Virus record (IMG/VR): IMGVR_UViG_3300047202_000202
Span: 1 to 41,339 of that record
Length of the DNA: 41,339 nucleotides
Origin: a virus
Strand: one strand, 5' to 3'
Numbering within the stretch: the first letter of the stretch is position 1; each line of letters starts with the position of its first letter. This document shows positions 16,392 through 25,166 of this stretch, in pieces. A program made the translations under genes and the position numbers. The notes under the pieces were generated by a model, which ran no database searches, was not told the DNA's origin, and worked only from the letters and a program-made list of their open reading frames with translations.

Positions 16392-16759
16392 TAATTTTAG
16401 ATGGAATTTCTTACGATATACCTATAGTCAATGTTATACGCACCGCGGATTTTTTGGATAAGTACGCCGAAAGAACTGAGGATGGTGTTTTACACCGAGA
16501 ATTAATAGGCGTATACTTTAATTATAGACTTCAATTTGGGCAGATTACTAATGTATTCGACTATGCTGCTTTTTGGAATAAACTCACGGAGGCCGTAGAA
16601 TTTCATACGGTTACAGTTCCAGGTGAGAACGGGGATTATACATTTATCGTTTACTTCGCTTCCATTAGCGATGAGTTACGAAAAACTAAGGCTGGAATTA
16701 GTTTTTGGAAAAATTTAACGGTGAATTTTATTGCCAAGGAGCCAGCAGAAATACCATGA
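16388..16759 (+). CDS. Distal tail-type protein
   Basis: A 123-residue protein directly after the tape measure gene (ATGA overlap), where distal tail (Dit-like) proteins are found. It is beta-rich, with GVLHRELIGVYFNYRLQFGQ and FWNKLTEAVEFHTVTVPGEN. It is shorter than a full Dit, which is usually over 200 residues, so it would match only the N-terminal hub domain. Assignment rests on position and fold impression. Confidence 0.55.
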   Translation: MIILDGISYDIPIVNVIRTADFLDKYAERTEDGVLHRELIGVYFNYRLQFGQITNVFDYAAFWNKLTEAVEFHTVTVPGENGDYTFIVYFASISDELRKTKAGISFWKNLTVNFIAKEPAEIP

Positions 16760-18459
16760 AAACCCGCCCTCTCATTTCATTTGGATTATATGCCATGGCA
16801 ATTAAACAGGATATGACTTCTGCATGTGATGACTTGCAATTATTCTCAAAATTGCTGGATCTAAAAACAGGCGGTATTACAAGTCGTCCATATATTACTT
16901 ATGAACCAAGTTATTGGTTGCTTGATGGTGGTTATAAATTTAGACCGTCTGAGGATATTGATATTCATGTAGGATTGATGAGCTTATCCATGAGTGATGA
17001 AAACGGTGATTTTACTATTCCACCAGTCTTAACAATTACATTCGGTTCAACGCACACAACTACTGGTATCATACTACATTTTTCTCAATATACGGAGGAT
17101 TTTGCAAATGACGTAGACATATCTTTTTATGATGAAAATGATGATCCTATTAGAACTGATAATTATTATCCTATTACTAGTTGGGAATTTTCTACGGAAC
17201 AGGGCGTAGAAAATTTTAAAAAAATTATAATAACGTTCAACTCAACAAACAAACCTTACCGTTATTTGCGATTAAAGATCATTGATTTTGGTGAATTAAT
17301 GTATTTTACAAATGCGGATATAATGTCTGCTAATATAGTAGAAGAAATAAATCCGTTATCTGTAGAACTTCCAATCAATACTTTAGAATTAAAATTATTT
17401 TCAAGCGATCCTACCTTCAGTATAGTAAATCCAACAGGAGATTATTATGATTTGCAGTATAAGCAACCTTTAGATGTATATGAAATAATGGGTAATGAAA
17501 CCGTTTATATTGGTCAATTTTATCTTAATACGTGGGAAAATCCTTCTAGCACCGAAATACTTTTTAAGTGTGTGAATAAAATAGGTATATTGGATACAGT
17601 TCCTTGTATGGGCGGCATTTGGTTAACGCCTATAAATATTGGAGATTTGATTGATAATTTAATGACTAACATTGGAGTTCCTTATGAACTAGATACAAAT
17701 TTAAATGACGTTGAAATAAAGGGTTGGTTACCAGTTTGCTCATACCGTCAGGCATTACAACAAATAGCCTTTGCAGCTGGGGCATATATTACTTGTTCTC
17801 GTTCCAATGTAGTTCGTATAGTTCAAATGGAACTAGCTTCAGAATTATCTAATTATGACTACACTATTTTAAAGGCTGAAAAAGGGGTGTCCCAATCACT
17901 AATTCTAAAAACATTAATAACGGGAGTGGAGGTTACAGCCCATGATTATGTTTTAAATTCTATTGAAACTGAACTATATAATAGCATCCTTGATATTGGC
18001 ACATATACTATTACATTTAACACCCCACAGCATGATTTGGATCTTGGTGGAACGGCTGTTGCTAGTATTGAACAATCGGGGGCCAATTATGCTGTAATTA
18101 ATGTTACTACTGAAGGAACAGTTGTACTTTTAGGTCAAGGTTATACGGAAACTAAATTAGTTGAAGGCGTTTATAACACGGAATTAGATCCAAGCGTGCT
18201 TGGAAATATTTTAGGTATTCCCGATGTAACTTTAGTTCATTCAACTATTGCTAAAGACACTGCTCAAAGGGTTTATGATTATTATCAACAACGTTACTTA
18301 CAAAAAGTAAAATTATACGCACCACGCGCTGAGGTAGGAAGGTCTATACTAATAGACACTCTTTTTAATAAGCAGATAGGTGGTATAATGGAGAAAATGA
18401 CCCTTGATCTAACTGGTGGATTTGTAGTTAATGCTGAAATTACGGGGATAGTTATATGA
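16756..18459 (+). CDS. Baseplate hub / tail-associated protein
   Basis: A 567-residue protein from ATG 16756, which overlaps the previous stop as ATGA; AAGGAG lies upstream. The N-terminal 200 residues resemble a carbohydrate-binding beta-sandwich (DNYYPITSWEFSTEQGVENF, then KKIIITFNSTNKPYRYLRLK). Residues about 200-430 look like a gp27-type hub (LDVYEIMGNETVYIGQFYLN, then the helical IGDLIDNLMTNIGVPYEL). The C-terminal part is rich in strands. It occupies the slot of Tal/hub proteins that close the tail tip and contact the host. I see no peptidase motif in it. Confidence 0.7.
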   Translation: MKTRPLISFGLYAMAIKQDMTSACDDLQLFSKLLDLKTGGITSRPYITYEPSYWLLDGGYKFRPSEDIDIHVGLMSLSMSDENGDFTIPPVLTITFGSTHTTTGIILHFSQYTEDFANDVDISFYDENDDPIRTDNYYPITSWEFSTEQGVENFKKIIITFNSTNKPYRYLRLKIIDFGELMYFTNADIMSANIVEEINPLSVELPINTLELKLFSSDPTFSIVNPTGDYYDLQYKQPLDVYEIMGNETVYIGQFYLNTWENPSSTEILFKCVNKIGILDTVPCMGGIWLTPINIGDLIDNLMTNIGVPYELDTNLNDVEIKGWLPVCSYRQALQQIAFAAGAYITCSRSNVVRIVQMELASELSNYDYTILKAEKGVSQSLILKTLITGVEVTAHDYVLNSIETELYNSILDIGTYTITFNTPQHDLDLGGTAVASIEQSGANYAVINVTTEGTVVLLGQGYTETKLVEGVYNTELDPSVLGNILGIPDVTLVHSTIAKDTAQRVYDYYQQRYLQKVKLYAPRAEVGRSILIDTLFNKQIGGIMEKMTLDLTGGFVVNAEITGIVI

Positions 18460-19028
18460 GATATACTCCTGCAATTTTTGATCGTACTGTGGAAGATATT
18501 ACCAATAAAACCTTTAAGGCATACTTGAATGTGGAAGATTGGCGACGTATTTATAATAATTCTAGAGTTGCAAATGCACTCGTTGCATTTCTAGTAAACA
18601 TTGATATCGCATTTGATGAAATTTCAATGCCTACTACTACAACCATACCCACAGTTGTAGAATTAAATACTCTACTAACAAATATTGGAGAAATAAGAAT
18701 TGCTTCCGGACTACCGCCAATTACTGGACTAGTTGAAATAAAAAATGATTGGTTACCAGGTAGTTCTGCAGATTCGCCCACATACGTTGATGTTAATGAT
18801 TGGGAACGGGTTATTGATATAATATTTCATTCTATTGGTATTTTGGTTGACTATAACAGAATTTACTGCGGTGTTCCAAATGTGGGTCAACCGAGCTTTT
18901 GGCAGCATAGATTTAGACAATTTAATTGGGTTCCAGTTTCTGAGTCTCCCGTGCGCAGGGCGCGGACAGGTATTGCGGCAACGGGTGCTGGACTAACATG
19001 GAATAATAGTTTTAGGAGGTATGCTTAA
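18456..19028 (+). CDS. Tail/baseplate structural protein
   Basis: A 190-residue protein coupled by ATGA to the hub gene and sharing one base (TAATG) with the next fibre gene. The middle has helical and Thr-rich stretches. The C-terminal segment WQHRFRQFNWVPVSESPVRR ends with aromatic and basic residues. The position between hub and fibres suggests a linker or upper baseplate component. No family recognised. Confidence 0.65.
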   Translation: MRYTPAIFDRTVEDITNKTFKAYLNVEDWRRIYNNSRVANALVAFLVNIDIAFDEISMPTTTTIPTVVELNTLLTNIGEIRIASGLPPITGLVEIKNDWLPGSSADSPTYVDVNDWERVIDIIFHSIGILVDYNRIYCGVPNVGQPSFWQHRFRQFNWVPVSESPVRRARTGIAATGAGLTWNNSFRRYA

Positions 19029-19945
19029 TGCCATACGAACCTACTGTTTGGACGAACGAGGTTCCAGAAGAATCTCCAATAAAGTATAAGATTAGTCAAG
19101 CAAGTGAAGGTGATGTTGCCACTGACGCAACAATTGAGATTGTTACCCCTGTAATTCCTGGTACATCTCTTAACGCCAATAATTTAAATCATCTTGAGGA
19201 GGGCGTTGAAATCGCGCAAGATACTGCGGAGGAAGCAGATACTATCGCTGATGCAGCACAGGTGTCTGCTAATACAGGTATATCCAATGCAGCCCTTGCA
19301 CAAACAAAGGCCGATACTGCCTATGCAAATGCCGCCGGTGCTCAAACAACTGCAAATGCTGCTATTCCAAAAAGTTTAGCAACCGTCATAGGTCAAATTC
19401 TTTACTCAACCGCTGCTAATATTTGGGAGGCCCTTGCAAAACCATCCGTGGATTCTGTACTAAAAAATACTTCCACTGGAGTACTATCATGGAAGGCTAT
19501 AAATGATTTTGTTTTAAAATCTCAGTTCATTGCCAGTCTATCTGCGATAGGTCTAGCAGATAGTACATACTCTGGTATTACTCAACCAGGTACGGCAGGA
19601 ACAATTTTGGGATTTGGATATTTAGTCTATCTTTCACCAACGGATAGTAAGTGGGAATTAGCCGACGCTGATGCAGTTGTTTCTTCTTTCGGTACTATAG
19701 GCATCTGTGTGCAGGCAGCTGCGGAGAATGCGGCTACACTTGTTTTATTATGGGGAAGTATTCGATCAGACGCGCGTTTTCCAACATTAACTGTGGGTGC
19801 TCCTGTTTTTGTAAGTACAACCGGTGGTTATGTTCAAACAAATGCGCCTGGATCTGGAAAGGTGGTGCGAATTGCGGGGTATGGAAATGCTGCGAAGGAA
19901 TTGTTTATCTGTGGTAATGGTAGTAACTATATGGAGCTCATATAG
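19028..19945 (+). CDS. Tail fibre protein with coiled-coil shaft
   Basis: A 305-residue protein. Residues 1-70 are an attachment domain also present in the fibre at 20509-22134 (pattern VW.(N/D)E, then NANNLNHLEEGVE). Residues about 65-115 are an Ala-rich coiled coil with repeated QTKADTAYANAAGAQTTANA. Residues about 115-305 are a Gly/Ser/Thr-rich beta region, likely the tip. It is translationally coupled to the previous gene (TAATG). Confidence 0.75.
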   Translation: MPYEPTVWTNEVPEESPIKYKISQASEGDVATDATIEIVTPVIPGTSLNANNLNHLEEGVEIAQDTAEEADTIADAAQVSANTGISNAALAQTKADTAYANAAGAQTTANAAIPKSLATVIGQILYSTAANIWEALAKPSVDSVLKNTSTGVLSWKAINDFVLKSQFIASLSAIGLADSTYSGITQPGTAGTILGFGYLVYLSPTDSKWELADADAVVSSFGTIGICVQAAAENAATLVLLWGSIRSDARFPTLTVGAPVFVSTTGGYVQTNAPGSGKVVRIAGYGNAAKELFICGNGSNYMELI

Positions 19946-19946
19946 T

Positions 19947-20498
19947 ATGGCAACTATAGACATTGGACCTGGGGCTGAAGATCGAGCTGGGTGGGTTGAT
20001 GTAGGCAATACATTAATTGCTAAGGCAAACCCCTCAAATGCTAGTGGTACTATTGAGTATGTTAGTGTTTGGGTTAATACTAATATGGGGTTTGATGTTT
20101 CAATTGGCACATTTTATGGATCCTCTCCACTATTTACATGTCGTGATTGGCAAGCAATTACAGTTGGGGAGGAATTTATTCCAGCCGACGGTCATGCACA
20201 TACATATCCGGTAGATATTACTGTTGAGGTGGGAGACCGTTTAGGCATATACTGGAATTATAGTGGAAAGATTGAATCGTCTGAATCCGGTGGAGAGGGA
20301 TTTTATTATAGGGGTGGGAATCAAATGGGAGCTGGACAAGGGTTTTATAATTTTTTCTCCGGTATGGATATTAGTATTTTTGGATTTACAGGTTGGGAGC
20401 ACATATCTAAAATTAATGGTGCAGTAACCGCTAACATAGCTAAAATAAATGGTGTGCTTGTGGCGTCCATTTATAAAATAAACGGTGTACTAAGGTAG
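19947..20498 (+). CDS. Putative fibre-tip or receptor-binding protein with KINGV repeats
   Basis: A 183-residue protein from ATG 19947, one base after the fibre stop. Residues 1-145 are a compact beta-sandwich-like region with many Gly and aromatic residues (EYVSVWVNTNMGFDVSIGTF). The C-terminus has three tandem copies of a short strand-turn motif, (I/N)(I/S)xKINGxxxA: ISKINGAVTA, NIAKINGVLVA and SIYKINGVLR. This short repeat is common at the ends of phage and bacterial surface proteins. It lies between two fibre genes, which suggests receptor binding. Confidence 0.6.
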   Translation: MATIDIGPGAEDRAGWVDVGNTLIAKANPSNASGTIEYVSVWVNTNMGFDVSIGTFYGSSPLFTCRDWQAITVGEEFIPADGHAHTYPVDITVEVGDRLGIYWNYSGKIESSESGGEGFYYRGGNQMGAGQGFYNFFSGMDISIFGFTGWEHISKINGAVTANIAKINGVLVASIYKINGVLR

Positions 20499-20508
20499 GG
20501 AGAGACAA

Positions 20509-22134
20509 ATGACTAAAATTTACAGTAAAAATGTTTGGGTAGATGAGATACTGGCGGGTGATGAACTCTATGATATTTTAGACGATGAAGATAATCCCAT
20601 CCATGAGGATGTTCAAATTCAATTAACAACGGACGTGGCGCAGGCTGGATCTGCCGTTGATGCGGACAAGATGAATAATATCGAGGATGGACTTGACGCA
20701 ATTGATACACTGGTTGATGGTAGTATAGCCAAGTCTCTTTTTGATGCTAATACAGTCTTAGCAGCTAATGCAGACGACACACCCGCACCCGTGACCATTG
20801 CTGAGCAAACGGTCCTTGGTCGAATAACAGACGGAAATATAAAAGGATTATCGATTGCAGAACTGCAAGCACTAATTAATTTATCGAATTATGTAACCAA
20901 GGCACTTTTCGACGCTAACACAATTCTAGCAGCTAACGAGAACGATACACCTGCGGCTGTGACCATAGCAGAACAACAAATTCTTGGCCGCATAACAAAT
21001 GGAAATATAAAGGGACTCTCGGTTGCGGAATTAAAAACACTGCTTAATTTGGCAGGATATGCACCGATGGTGAGTAATATTACTAAAACCGTTGGTGCTG
21101 ATAAAGATTATGCTACCATTCAGGAAGCTATAAACTATTTTATGGGTAAAACCGTCTCTGGTACCTGTACCATTGCAGTTGACGCTGGCACTTATGCTGA
21201 AAATCTTACCTTCGCTTCGATTCAAATTATGCCTGGTGCTACTCTGTGGCTCAAAGGTGATACACGTACCTTGGCCGGGTTGACCTACGTTGATCATACT
21301 CACGGCGCTAATAGTGAGGACAGAACAAACGGCGGTTCTACCGATGCTGCTTGTGCGCTGGCTACTTCTGTTAATGATATTACCGTTACTGTAACCGGTA
21401 CAGATCCAGACTTTAATGCTGATAGTTGGGTAAATGGAGATAAATTACTTGTTTATGACAATGCTGGCGCTATCACAGAGAAAACCATTAATAGTACTAG
21501 CAATAAAACTATTTCTCTTACCGCCGCCGCCCCTACTGTCGGTGGATCTGGTTCTGCTGTCGCTTTATGTCCAAATAGAATTATAAGTTTAGGAGGTGGA
21601 ACAGGCATAACCGTAAATATTACTGGTGTGACAATATCTGGATTTTATATAAAATCTTCAGTAGCAACAGGATATGGTATTAATATTAATATAGGTGCTT
21701 CTGCAGTATTACAAAATATTTTAGTTCGTAAATTTTATGCTTCTATTGCAATCATATCAGGACAAGCCTATGCAACCGTTGGTTGTATGTCATCATGGGA
21801 GGCAGCAGCTTATGGTTTTCAAGTAAGATTGTCTGGCTATTCAAGTATTCATTACTTATCAATTATTAAATGCACCCTTTATGGAATTTTCAATGAGGGT
21901 GGTGATCTTCTTTATTCTTATAGATCAAAAGCAGTTGGATGTAGTATTGGTTATTGGACTTCCTTCAATTCTTGCTTATATTTATACGCAAATAGTGCTA
22001 TTAATAATACTACTGGTTTTTATGCAACTTCTGGTGGATTTATTGATGCTACTTCCAGCAATGCCAGGTCCACGGGTAATGGTACACTATCAGCAACGGA
22101 TGGTCTCACCGGCAGCTATGTTTTACTCACGTAA
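20509..22134 (+). CDS. Tail fibre / tailspike with duplicated module and beta-helix
   Basis: A 541-residue protein with a strong ribosome binding site (GGGAGAGA). Residues 1-70 are the shared fibre attachment domain. Residues 75-186 are two copies of a 56-residue module (separate entry). Residues about 190-541 start with VGADKDYATIQEAINYFMGK, the entry of a right-handed beta-helix, and continue with short rungs and Asn/Ser/Gly-rich turns to the end. This is the architecture of host-surface-binding tailspikes. A depolymerase function is possible but no active site is evident. Confidence 0.8.
   Translation: MTKIYSKNVWVDEILAGDELYDILDDEDNPIHEDVQIQLTTDVAQAGSAVDADKMNNIEDGLDAIDTLVDGSIAKSLFDANTVLAANADDTPAPVTIAEQTVLGRITDGNIKGLSIAELQALINLSNYVTKALFDANTILAANENDTPAAVTIAEQQILGRITNGNIKGLSVAELKTLLNLAGYAPMVSNITKTVGADKDYATIQEAINYFMGKTVSGTCTIAVDAGTYAENLTFASIQIMPGATLWLKGDTRTLAGLTYVDHTHGANSEDRTNGGSTDAACALATSVNDITVTVTGTDPDFNADSWVNGDKLLVYDNAGAITEKTINSTSNKTISLTAAAPTVGGSGSAVALCPNRIISLGGGTGITVNITGVTISGFYIKSSVATGYGININIGASAVLQNILVRKFYASIAIISGQAYATVGCMSSWEAAAYGFQVRLSGYSSIHYLSIIKCTLYGIFNEGGDLLYSYRSKAVGCSIGYWTSFNSCLYLYANSAINNTTGFYATSGGFIDATSSNARSTGNGTLSATDGLTGSYVLLT
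20731..21066 (+). repeat. Two 56-residue direct repeats in the fibre gene
   Basis: Two 168-bp units (20731-20898 and 20899-21066) code for nearly the same module: K(S/A)LFDANT(V/I)LAAN, then DDTPAPVTIAEQ or NDTPAAVTIAEQ, then LGRITDGNIKGLS or LGRITNGNIKGLS. The DNA copies have many third-base differences, so the duplication is old. Such modules lengthen fibre shafts. Confidence 0.88.
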
Positions 22135-22148
22135 TCAGGGAGAATATA

Positions 22149-22493
22149 ATGACAGATAAATTTCCTGTTCCAAAGTTAATTTACGACCGCAGAATCTTGG
22201 TAGATGGCAGCATGGTCTATGTTGACGAAAAAGGTATTGTCTTAGGCGTTGCGGTTTCGGGTGACTTTCCCAAAGGCATAATCATTGGTCAACAGTTATC
22301 ACTGATCGAACGCCGGGAAATGGAGTATGAAAATCGGGGTTGTACGATTGAAGCCCTGATCGTAGCACTATGGGAGATGGTGGTTGAGAACAGGCCGGAT
22401 GCTGCTGCGGCGCTAGAACTCGTGCGCGAGCGGGTGAAAGAGGATATAAGCCAAAAGAGTGTATCAAAGGAACGGCATCATGTCAAACGGTGA
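22149..22493 (+). CDS. Small protein after the tail fibres
   Basis: A 114-residue protein with a good ribosome binding site (AGGGAGAA). The N-terminal half is strand-rich (PKLIYDRRILVDGSMVYVDE). The C-terminal half is a charged helix (residues about 70-105). The place between fibres and lysis genes suggests a fibre accessory or chaperone, but no family is recognised. The next gene starts inside its last codons. Confidence 0.65.
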   Translation: MTDKFPVPKLIYDRRILVDGSMVYVDEKGIVLGVAVSGDFPKGIIIGQQLSLIERREMEYENRGCTIEALIVALWEMVVENRPDAAAALELVRERVKEDISQKSVSKERHHVKR

Positions 22494-22887
22494 AATGCTG
22501 ACGGAACTGCAATTAATGCTTCAACAAGAGAAGATAACTGCTAAGGCCGCTCAACGAATGATCTTATCGGCGGTTGCAATGCTGCTCAAGGATACAGGAG
22601 AACTGACTGAGCGGACTAACTTGATGGATGACCGGATAGTTGGTCTGCGTGATGCCAATGAGAGACTCCTGGTCGTAGTAGAACGACACGGTAAGATCTT
22701 TGAAAGTTGGGGTCTCAACCCTGGAAGAAATTTTATAGATTGGTGTGGAAAACACACCAGATTCACACTGATCATCCTGACGATGATCGTCATTATTATA
22801 GCAGTAGACGTAATTCAAGGGGGTTATTGGGAAAAAATAATGATTAACGTTGATGGGTGGTTAAAATATTTGAGGTTGGTCTTGTGA
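22480..22887 (+). CDS. Membrane protein of the lysis cassette (XhlA-like arrangement)
   Basis: A 135-residue protein from ATG 22480, with AAAGG nine bases upstream; GTG 22459 is less likely. Residues 1-75 form a long amphipathic, coiled-coil-like helix (ELTERTNLMDDRIVGLRDAN). A membrane segment follows at about 95-112 (RFTLIILTMIVIIIAVDVI), with a short C-terminal tail. A soluble helix plus a C-terminal membrane anchor beside lysin genes resembles XhlA/hemolysin-type accessory holins. It precedes the endolysin gene. Confidence 0.6.
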   Translation: MSNGEMLTELQLMLQQEKITAKAAQRMILSAVAMLLKDTGELTERTNLMDDRIVGLRDANERLLVVVERHGKIFESWGLNPGRNFIDWCGKHTRFTLIILTMIVIIIAVDVIQGGYWEKIMINVDGWLKYLRLVL

Positions 22888-22899
22888 GAGAAAGATATC

Positions 22900-23577
22900 A
22901 TGATACAATTATTATACCCCTTCAAAAAGCAGTATCAGGTTACGCAAACATGGCAGGAGCATAAGGACCGGGCGATTAAAAATGGTTGGTGCTGGAAACC
23001 GGGCTCGAACTGTACCCAATGGTATTACCCTGGGATAGATTTTGGATCTCCGATCGATGTTGAATTGTTAGCCTCAATCGACGCTAGGGTGACGTTAAGA
23101 AAGGAGAATACTGGTTACGGGTGGTCGACAGATCTTGATGACGGTCAAGGCAATAGAATTATATATGGTCACTTATCTAAATTCTTAGTTGAGCAGGGAC
23201 AGATCGTTAAGAAAGGTCATATTATTGGATTGTCTGGTGGTGCTAAGGGAACCGTAGGAGCTGGAACTAGTACAGGACCCCACCTGCATTGGGAGTATCG
23301 AAAGGATGGCATTCCAACCGATCCTACCCCATTCATCGAAGCATTGCAACCCCTTGACGATGTTCATGTTGGAAACGTGATGAAATTTATTAGTACGCCG
23401 AGAATAAGAACCGCTCCTGTTCTTTGTCCTGATAATATAATGGGCATAATTTTACCAGTTACAAATATGGTAGAAGTACGAGAAATACGAACTATTGGTA
23501 GTATTATATGGGGACGATTTGATAATCTATGGATTGCATTAAAAGAAGGAAATGTAAAATATTATGATAAAAGTTGA
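22900..23577 (+). CDS. M23-family endopeptidase-like lysin with SH3-like tail
   Basis: A 225-residue protein. Residues about 10-145 match the M23 (LytM/lysostaphin-like) fold: GIDFGSP around D47, HLS at H91 and GPHLHWEYR with H128 and H130. M23 enzymes bind zinc with a His in the first motif (H-x-G-x-D). Here the position holds Tyr (YYPGID, Y43), so one zinc ligand appears replaced; D47 and the HxH motif are intact. Residues about 155-225 form a bacterial SH3-like wall-binding domain. It sits in the lysis cassette and overlaps the next gene by 14 bases. Whether it cuts peptidoglycan or only binds it is open. Confidence 0.8.
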   Translation: MIQLLYPFKKQYQVTQTWQEHKDRAIKNGWCWKPGSNCTQWYYPGIDFGSPIDVELLASIDARVTLRKENTGYGWSTDLDDGQGNRIIYGHLSKFLVEQGQIVKKGHIIGLSGGAKGTVGAGTSTGPHLHWEYRKDGIPTDPTPFIEALQPLDDVHVGNVMKFISTPRIRTAPVLCPDNIMGIILPVTNMVEVREIRTIGSIIWGRFDNLWIALKEGNVKYYDKS

Positions 23578-24283
23578 CGATATAAAGTTTGGAAGATTGG
23601 AGCCTAAAGAACGGGCGTACGAACAAACATACTCGTTCACGGGATTGGCTATCCCAACGGCCCGGGATGTAGAGGTAAATCTATCTTTGCCTGGTTACGA
23701 TGAGTTTTATGACCAAAACGCAGAGGGCAGATGCGTAGGGGCGTCGGAATCTTGGATGCAGTCAATCTACAATAGAAAGAAGTACGATGCGCATTGGCTC
23801 TACAAAATGGCACAGCAATACGATAATAATCCAGCTACTGACCCAGCGTCAGATACAGGGACGTTTGTTTGGGCAGGATTTTGGGTGTTGCAACACCTCG
23901 GGCACAAAGTATTCGACGGCGAGATTAGTCGGGATGAGGGCATACGGTCGTATTACTGGGGGCAGAACGCAGATCATTTTCGAACGGCATTAGCGCTTGG
24001 TCGAGTGCCTGTGATTGGCGTGAACTGGTATGAAGGTTTCATGACACCAACGTTATGGCATAATGAGTGGTGGATTGGTAGAAGTTCATTAGGCAAGCGC
24101 GTGGGCGGGCACGCAATTTGCGCTCACTGGGCAAGTGATAGACGCCAAGCAGGTCGGTTAATAGGCACTTGGTATAAGTCTGATTATCCATCTGTGTGGA
24201 TAGCGTACGAACTAATTAATAAACTGTTGAGTGAGGGCGGCGAGATGTGCGTCGCCATCGACAGACCGGACTTACCATATTAA
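23564..24283 (+). CDS. Papain-like (C1-type) cysteine peptidase
   Basis: A 239-residue protein with the layout of a papain-fold peptidase: candidate nucleophile C57 in QNAEGRCVGASESWM at the start of a helix, and the His motif GGHAICAHW with H183. The segment after the His (LIGTWYKSDYPSVWIAYE) occupies the place of the papain NSWG motif but lacks the Asn. It has no secretion signal. It overlaps the M23-like gene by 14 bases and precedes the holin, so it is probably part of the lysis cassette, cutting peptidoglycan cross-links or proteins. Fold fairly sure, substrate unknown. Confidence 0.68.
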   Translation: MIKVDDIKFGRLEPKERAYEQTYSFTGLAIPTARDVEVNLSLPGYDEFYDQNAEGRCVGASESWMQSIYNRKKYDAHWLYKMAQQYDNNPATDPASDTGTFVWAGFWVLQHLGHKVFDGEISRDEGIRSYYWGQNADHFRTALALGRVPVIGVNWYEGFMTPTLWHNEWWIGRSSLGKRVGGHAICAHWASDRRQAGRLIGTWYKSDYPSVWIAYELINKLLSEGGEMCVAIDRPDLPY

Positions 24284-24300
24284 AAGAAAGGAGGTAAACT

Positions 24301-24654
24301 ATGGACGCATTACAGATAGTCACCGTTGTTTTAGCCCTAGGAGGCTTTGGTGCATGTGTTAGTGCACTTGTAGGTCTGGGCAAGACTTTTAGTATAGTCA
24401 CAGATGGCAATTCCGCTACGTGGATTACAGGGTTCGATCTTCTTGGTATGATCGCCTTGTATATCGCTGGAGTGTTTAAGTATCCACTTGATCTTGTGAC
24501 AATTGACGCAAAGTTTATGCTGCTGGCAGGAGTCTTAGTGTTCGCAGGAAAACTTGTCATCGCGTTGGGCGGATCCAAATTATTCTATGCCTTTGTCCGT
24601 GGGACAAAACTTGTTGGTAAGAGCTTTAGCTACGACAAAAGAGCAGTGAACTGA
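24301..24654 (+). CDS. Holin-like small membrane protein
   Basis: A 117-residue protein with a very strong ribosome binding site (AAAGGAGGTAA). It has three hydrophobic segments at about residues 3-26, 45-60 and 70-92 and a basic C-terminus (GTKLVGKSFSYDKRAVN). This is the profile of phage holins that let lysins through the membrane. It is the last rightward late gene, followed directly by a terminator, which fits late lysis timing. Confidence 0.72.
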   Translation: MDALQIVTVVLALGGFGACVSALVGLGKTFSIVTDGNSATWITGFDLLGMIALYIAGVFKYPLDLVTIDAKFMLLAGVLVFAGKLVIALGGSKLFYAFVRGTKLVGKSFSYDKRAVN

Positions 24655-24677
24655 TTCTAAAATCCTGCGGTTAAATA

Positions 24678-24718
24678 AAAATCCCCTGGCAAATTAACCT
24701 GTCAGGGGATTTTATTTA
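24678..24718. terminator. Bidirectional terminator between converging operons
   Basis: AAAATCCCCTG (24678-24688) pairs perfectly with CAGGGGATTTT (24703-24713) around a 14-base loop. The + strand continues TATTT and the - strand continues TTATTTAA, so it can stop both the late rightward genes and the early leftward genes. Confidence 0.88.
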
Positions 24719-24722
24719 AATT

Positions 24723-24759
24723 TTTCCTCCCCACCGTTAACCAACCAGTGGGGAGGAAA
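24723..24759. repeat. 12-bp perfect hairpin near the operon junction
   Basis: TTTCCTCCCCAC (24723-24734) pairs with GTGGGGAGGAAA (24748-24759) around 13 bases. There is no T-run on either side, so it is not a standard terminator. It probably strengthens the 3' ends of the converging transcripts. Confidence 0.75.
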
Positions 24760-24798
24760 CTAAGGAGGAGAAAAGAGGAGCCACTTATCCAAGGCAGC

Positions 24799-24905
24799 TC
24801 CTTAAGGAATCTCATACGGGTTTAGTCTGCTGGAGGAACAGGCTATAAAATACAATCAAATAACGCATGAGATTCCTTAAGGAACCGGCAAACGATTAAG
24901 TTTGC
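24799..24905. repeat. 17-bp inverted repeat and adjacent hairpin downstream of the leftward operon
   Basis: TCCTTAAGGAATCTCAT (24799-24815) is perfectly complementary to 24867-24883, with a 51-base spacer. A smaller hairpin, GCAAAC/GTTTGC (24888-24893 and 24900-24905), lies beside it. With the two hairpins to the left, the whole 24655-24921 gap is non-coding and highly structured. It may be a long 3'-UTR or a stable RNA read leftward. A TATAAT on the - strand at 24919-24914 could start such an RNA, but it lacks a -35. Confidence 0.65.
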
Positions 24906-24921
24906 TGATTCCTATTATACC

Positions 24922-25122
24922 CTACTTTTTTGCCGGTTGCTTAGGCTTTGACCCAATCTCAACCATTTGAACCTGGCACTGATATTTCTTTTCACCGATC
25001 TGTAGTTTGCCAGTCCCGAAGAAACCCTGTGAACCTGTGCTAAACACTTTTGCGTTGGCAACCAACATACCAACAACGGTCCCATCACTCTTGAGCTCAA
25101 CTGTAACAACTGCTGCTGCCAT
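24922..25122 (-). CDS. Small protein of unknown function
   Basis: A 66-residue protein and the last gene of the leftward operon. Its start is set by GGAGG (25133-25129), which leaves six bases before ATG 25122; ATG 25125 is also possible. The sequence is strand-rich (AAAVVTVELKSDGTVVGMLV and GKLQIGEKKYQCQVQMVEIG), suggesting a small beta-barrel, with a basic tail. No family recognised. A 10-bp hairpin stands in the gap before it. Confidence 0.72.
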   Translation of the reverse strand: MAAAVVTVELKSDGTVVGMLVANAKVFSTGSQGFFGTGKLQIGEKKYQCQVQMVEIGSKPKQPAKK

Positions 25123-25166
25123 CATATACCTCCAAAACATTGAATTTGATGCAGGATTGCACCCAA

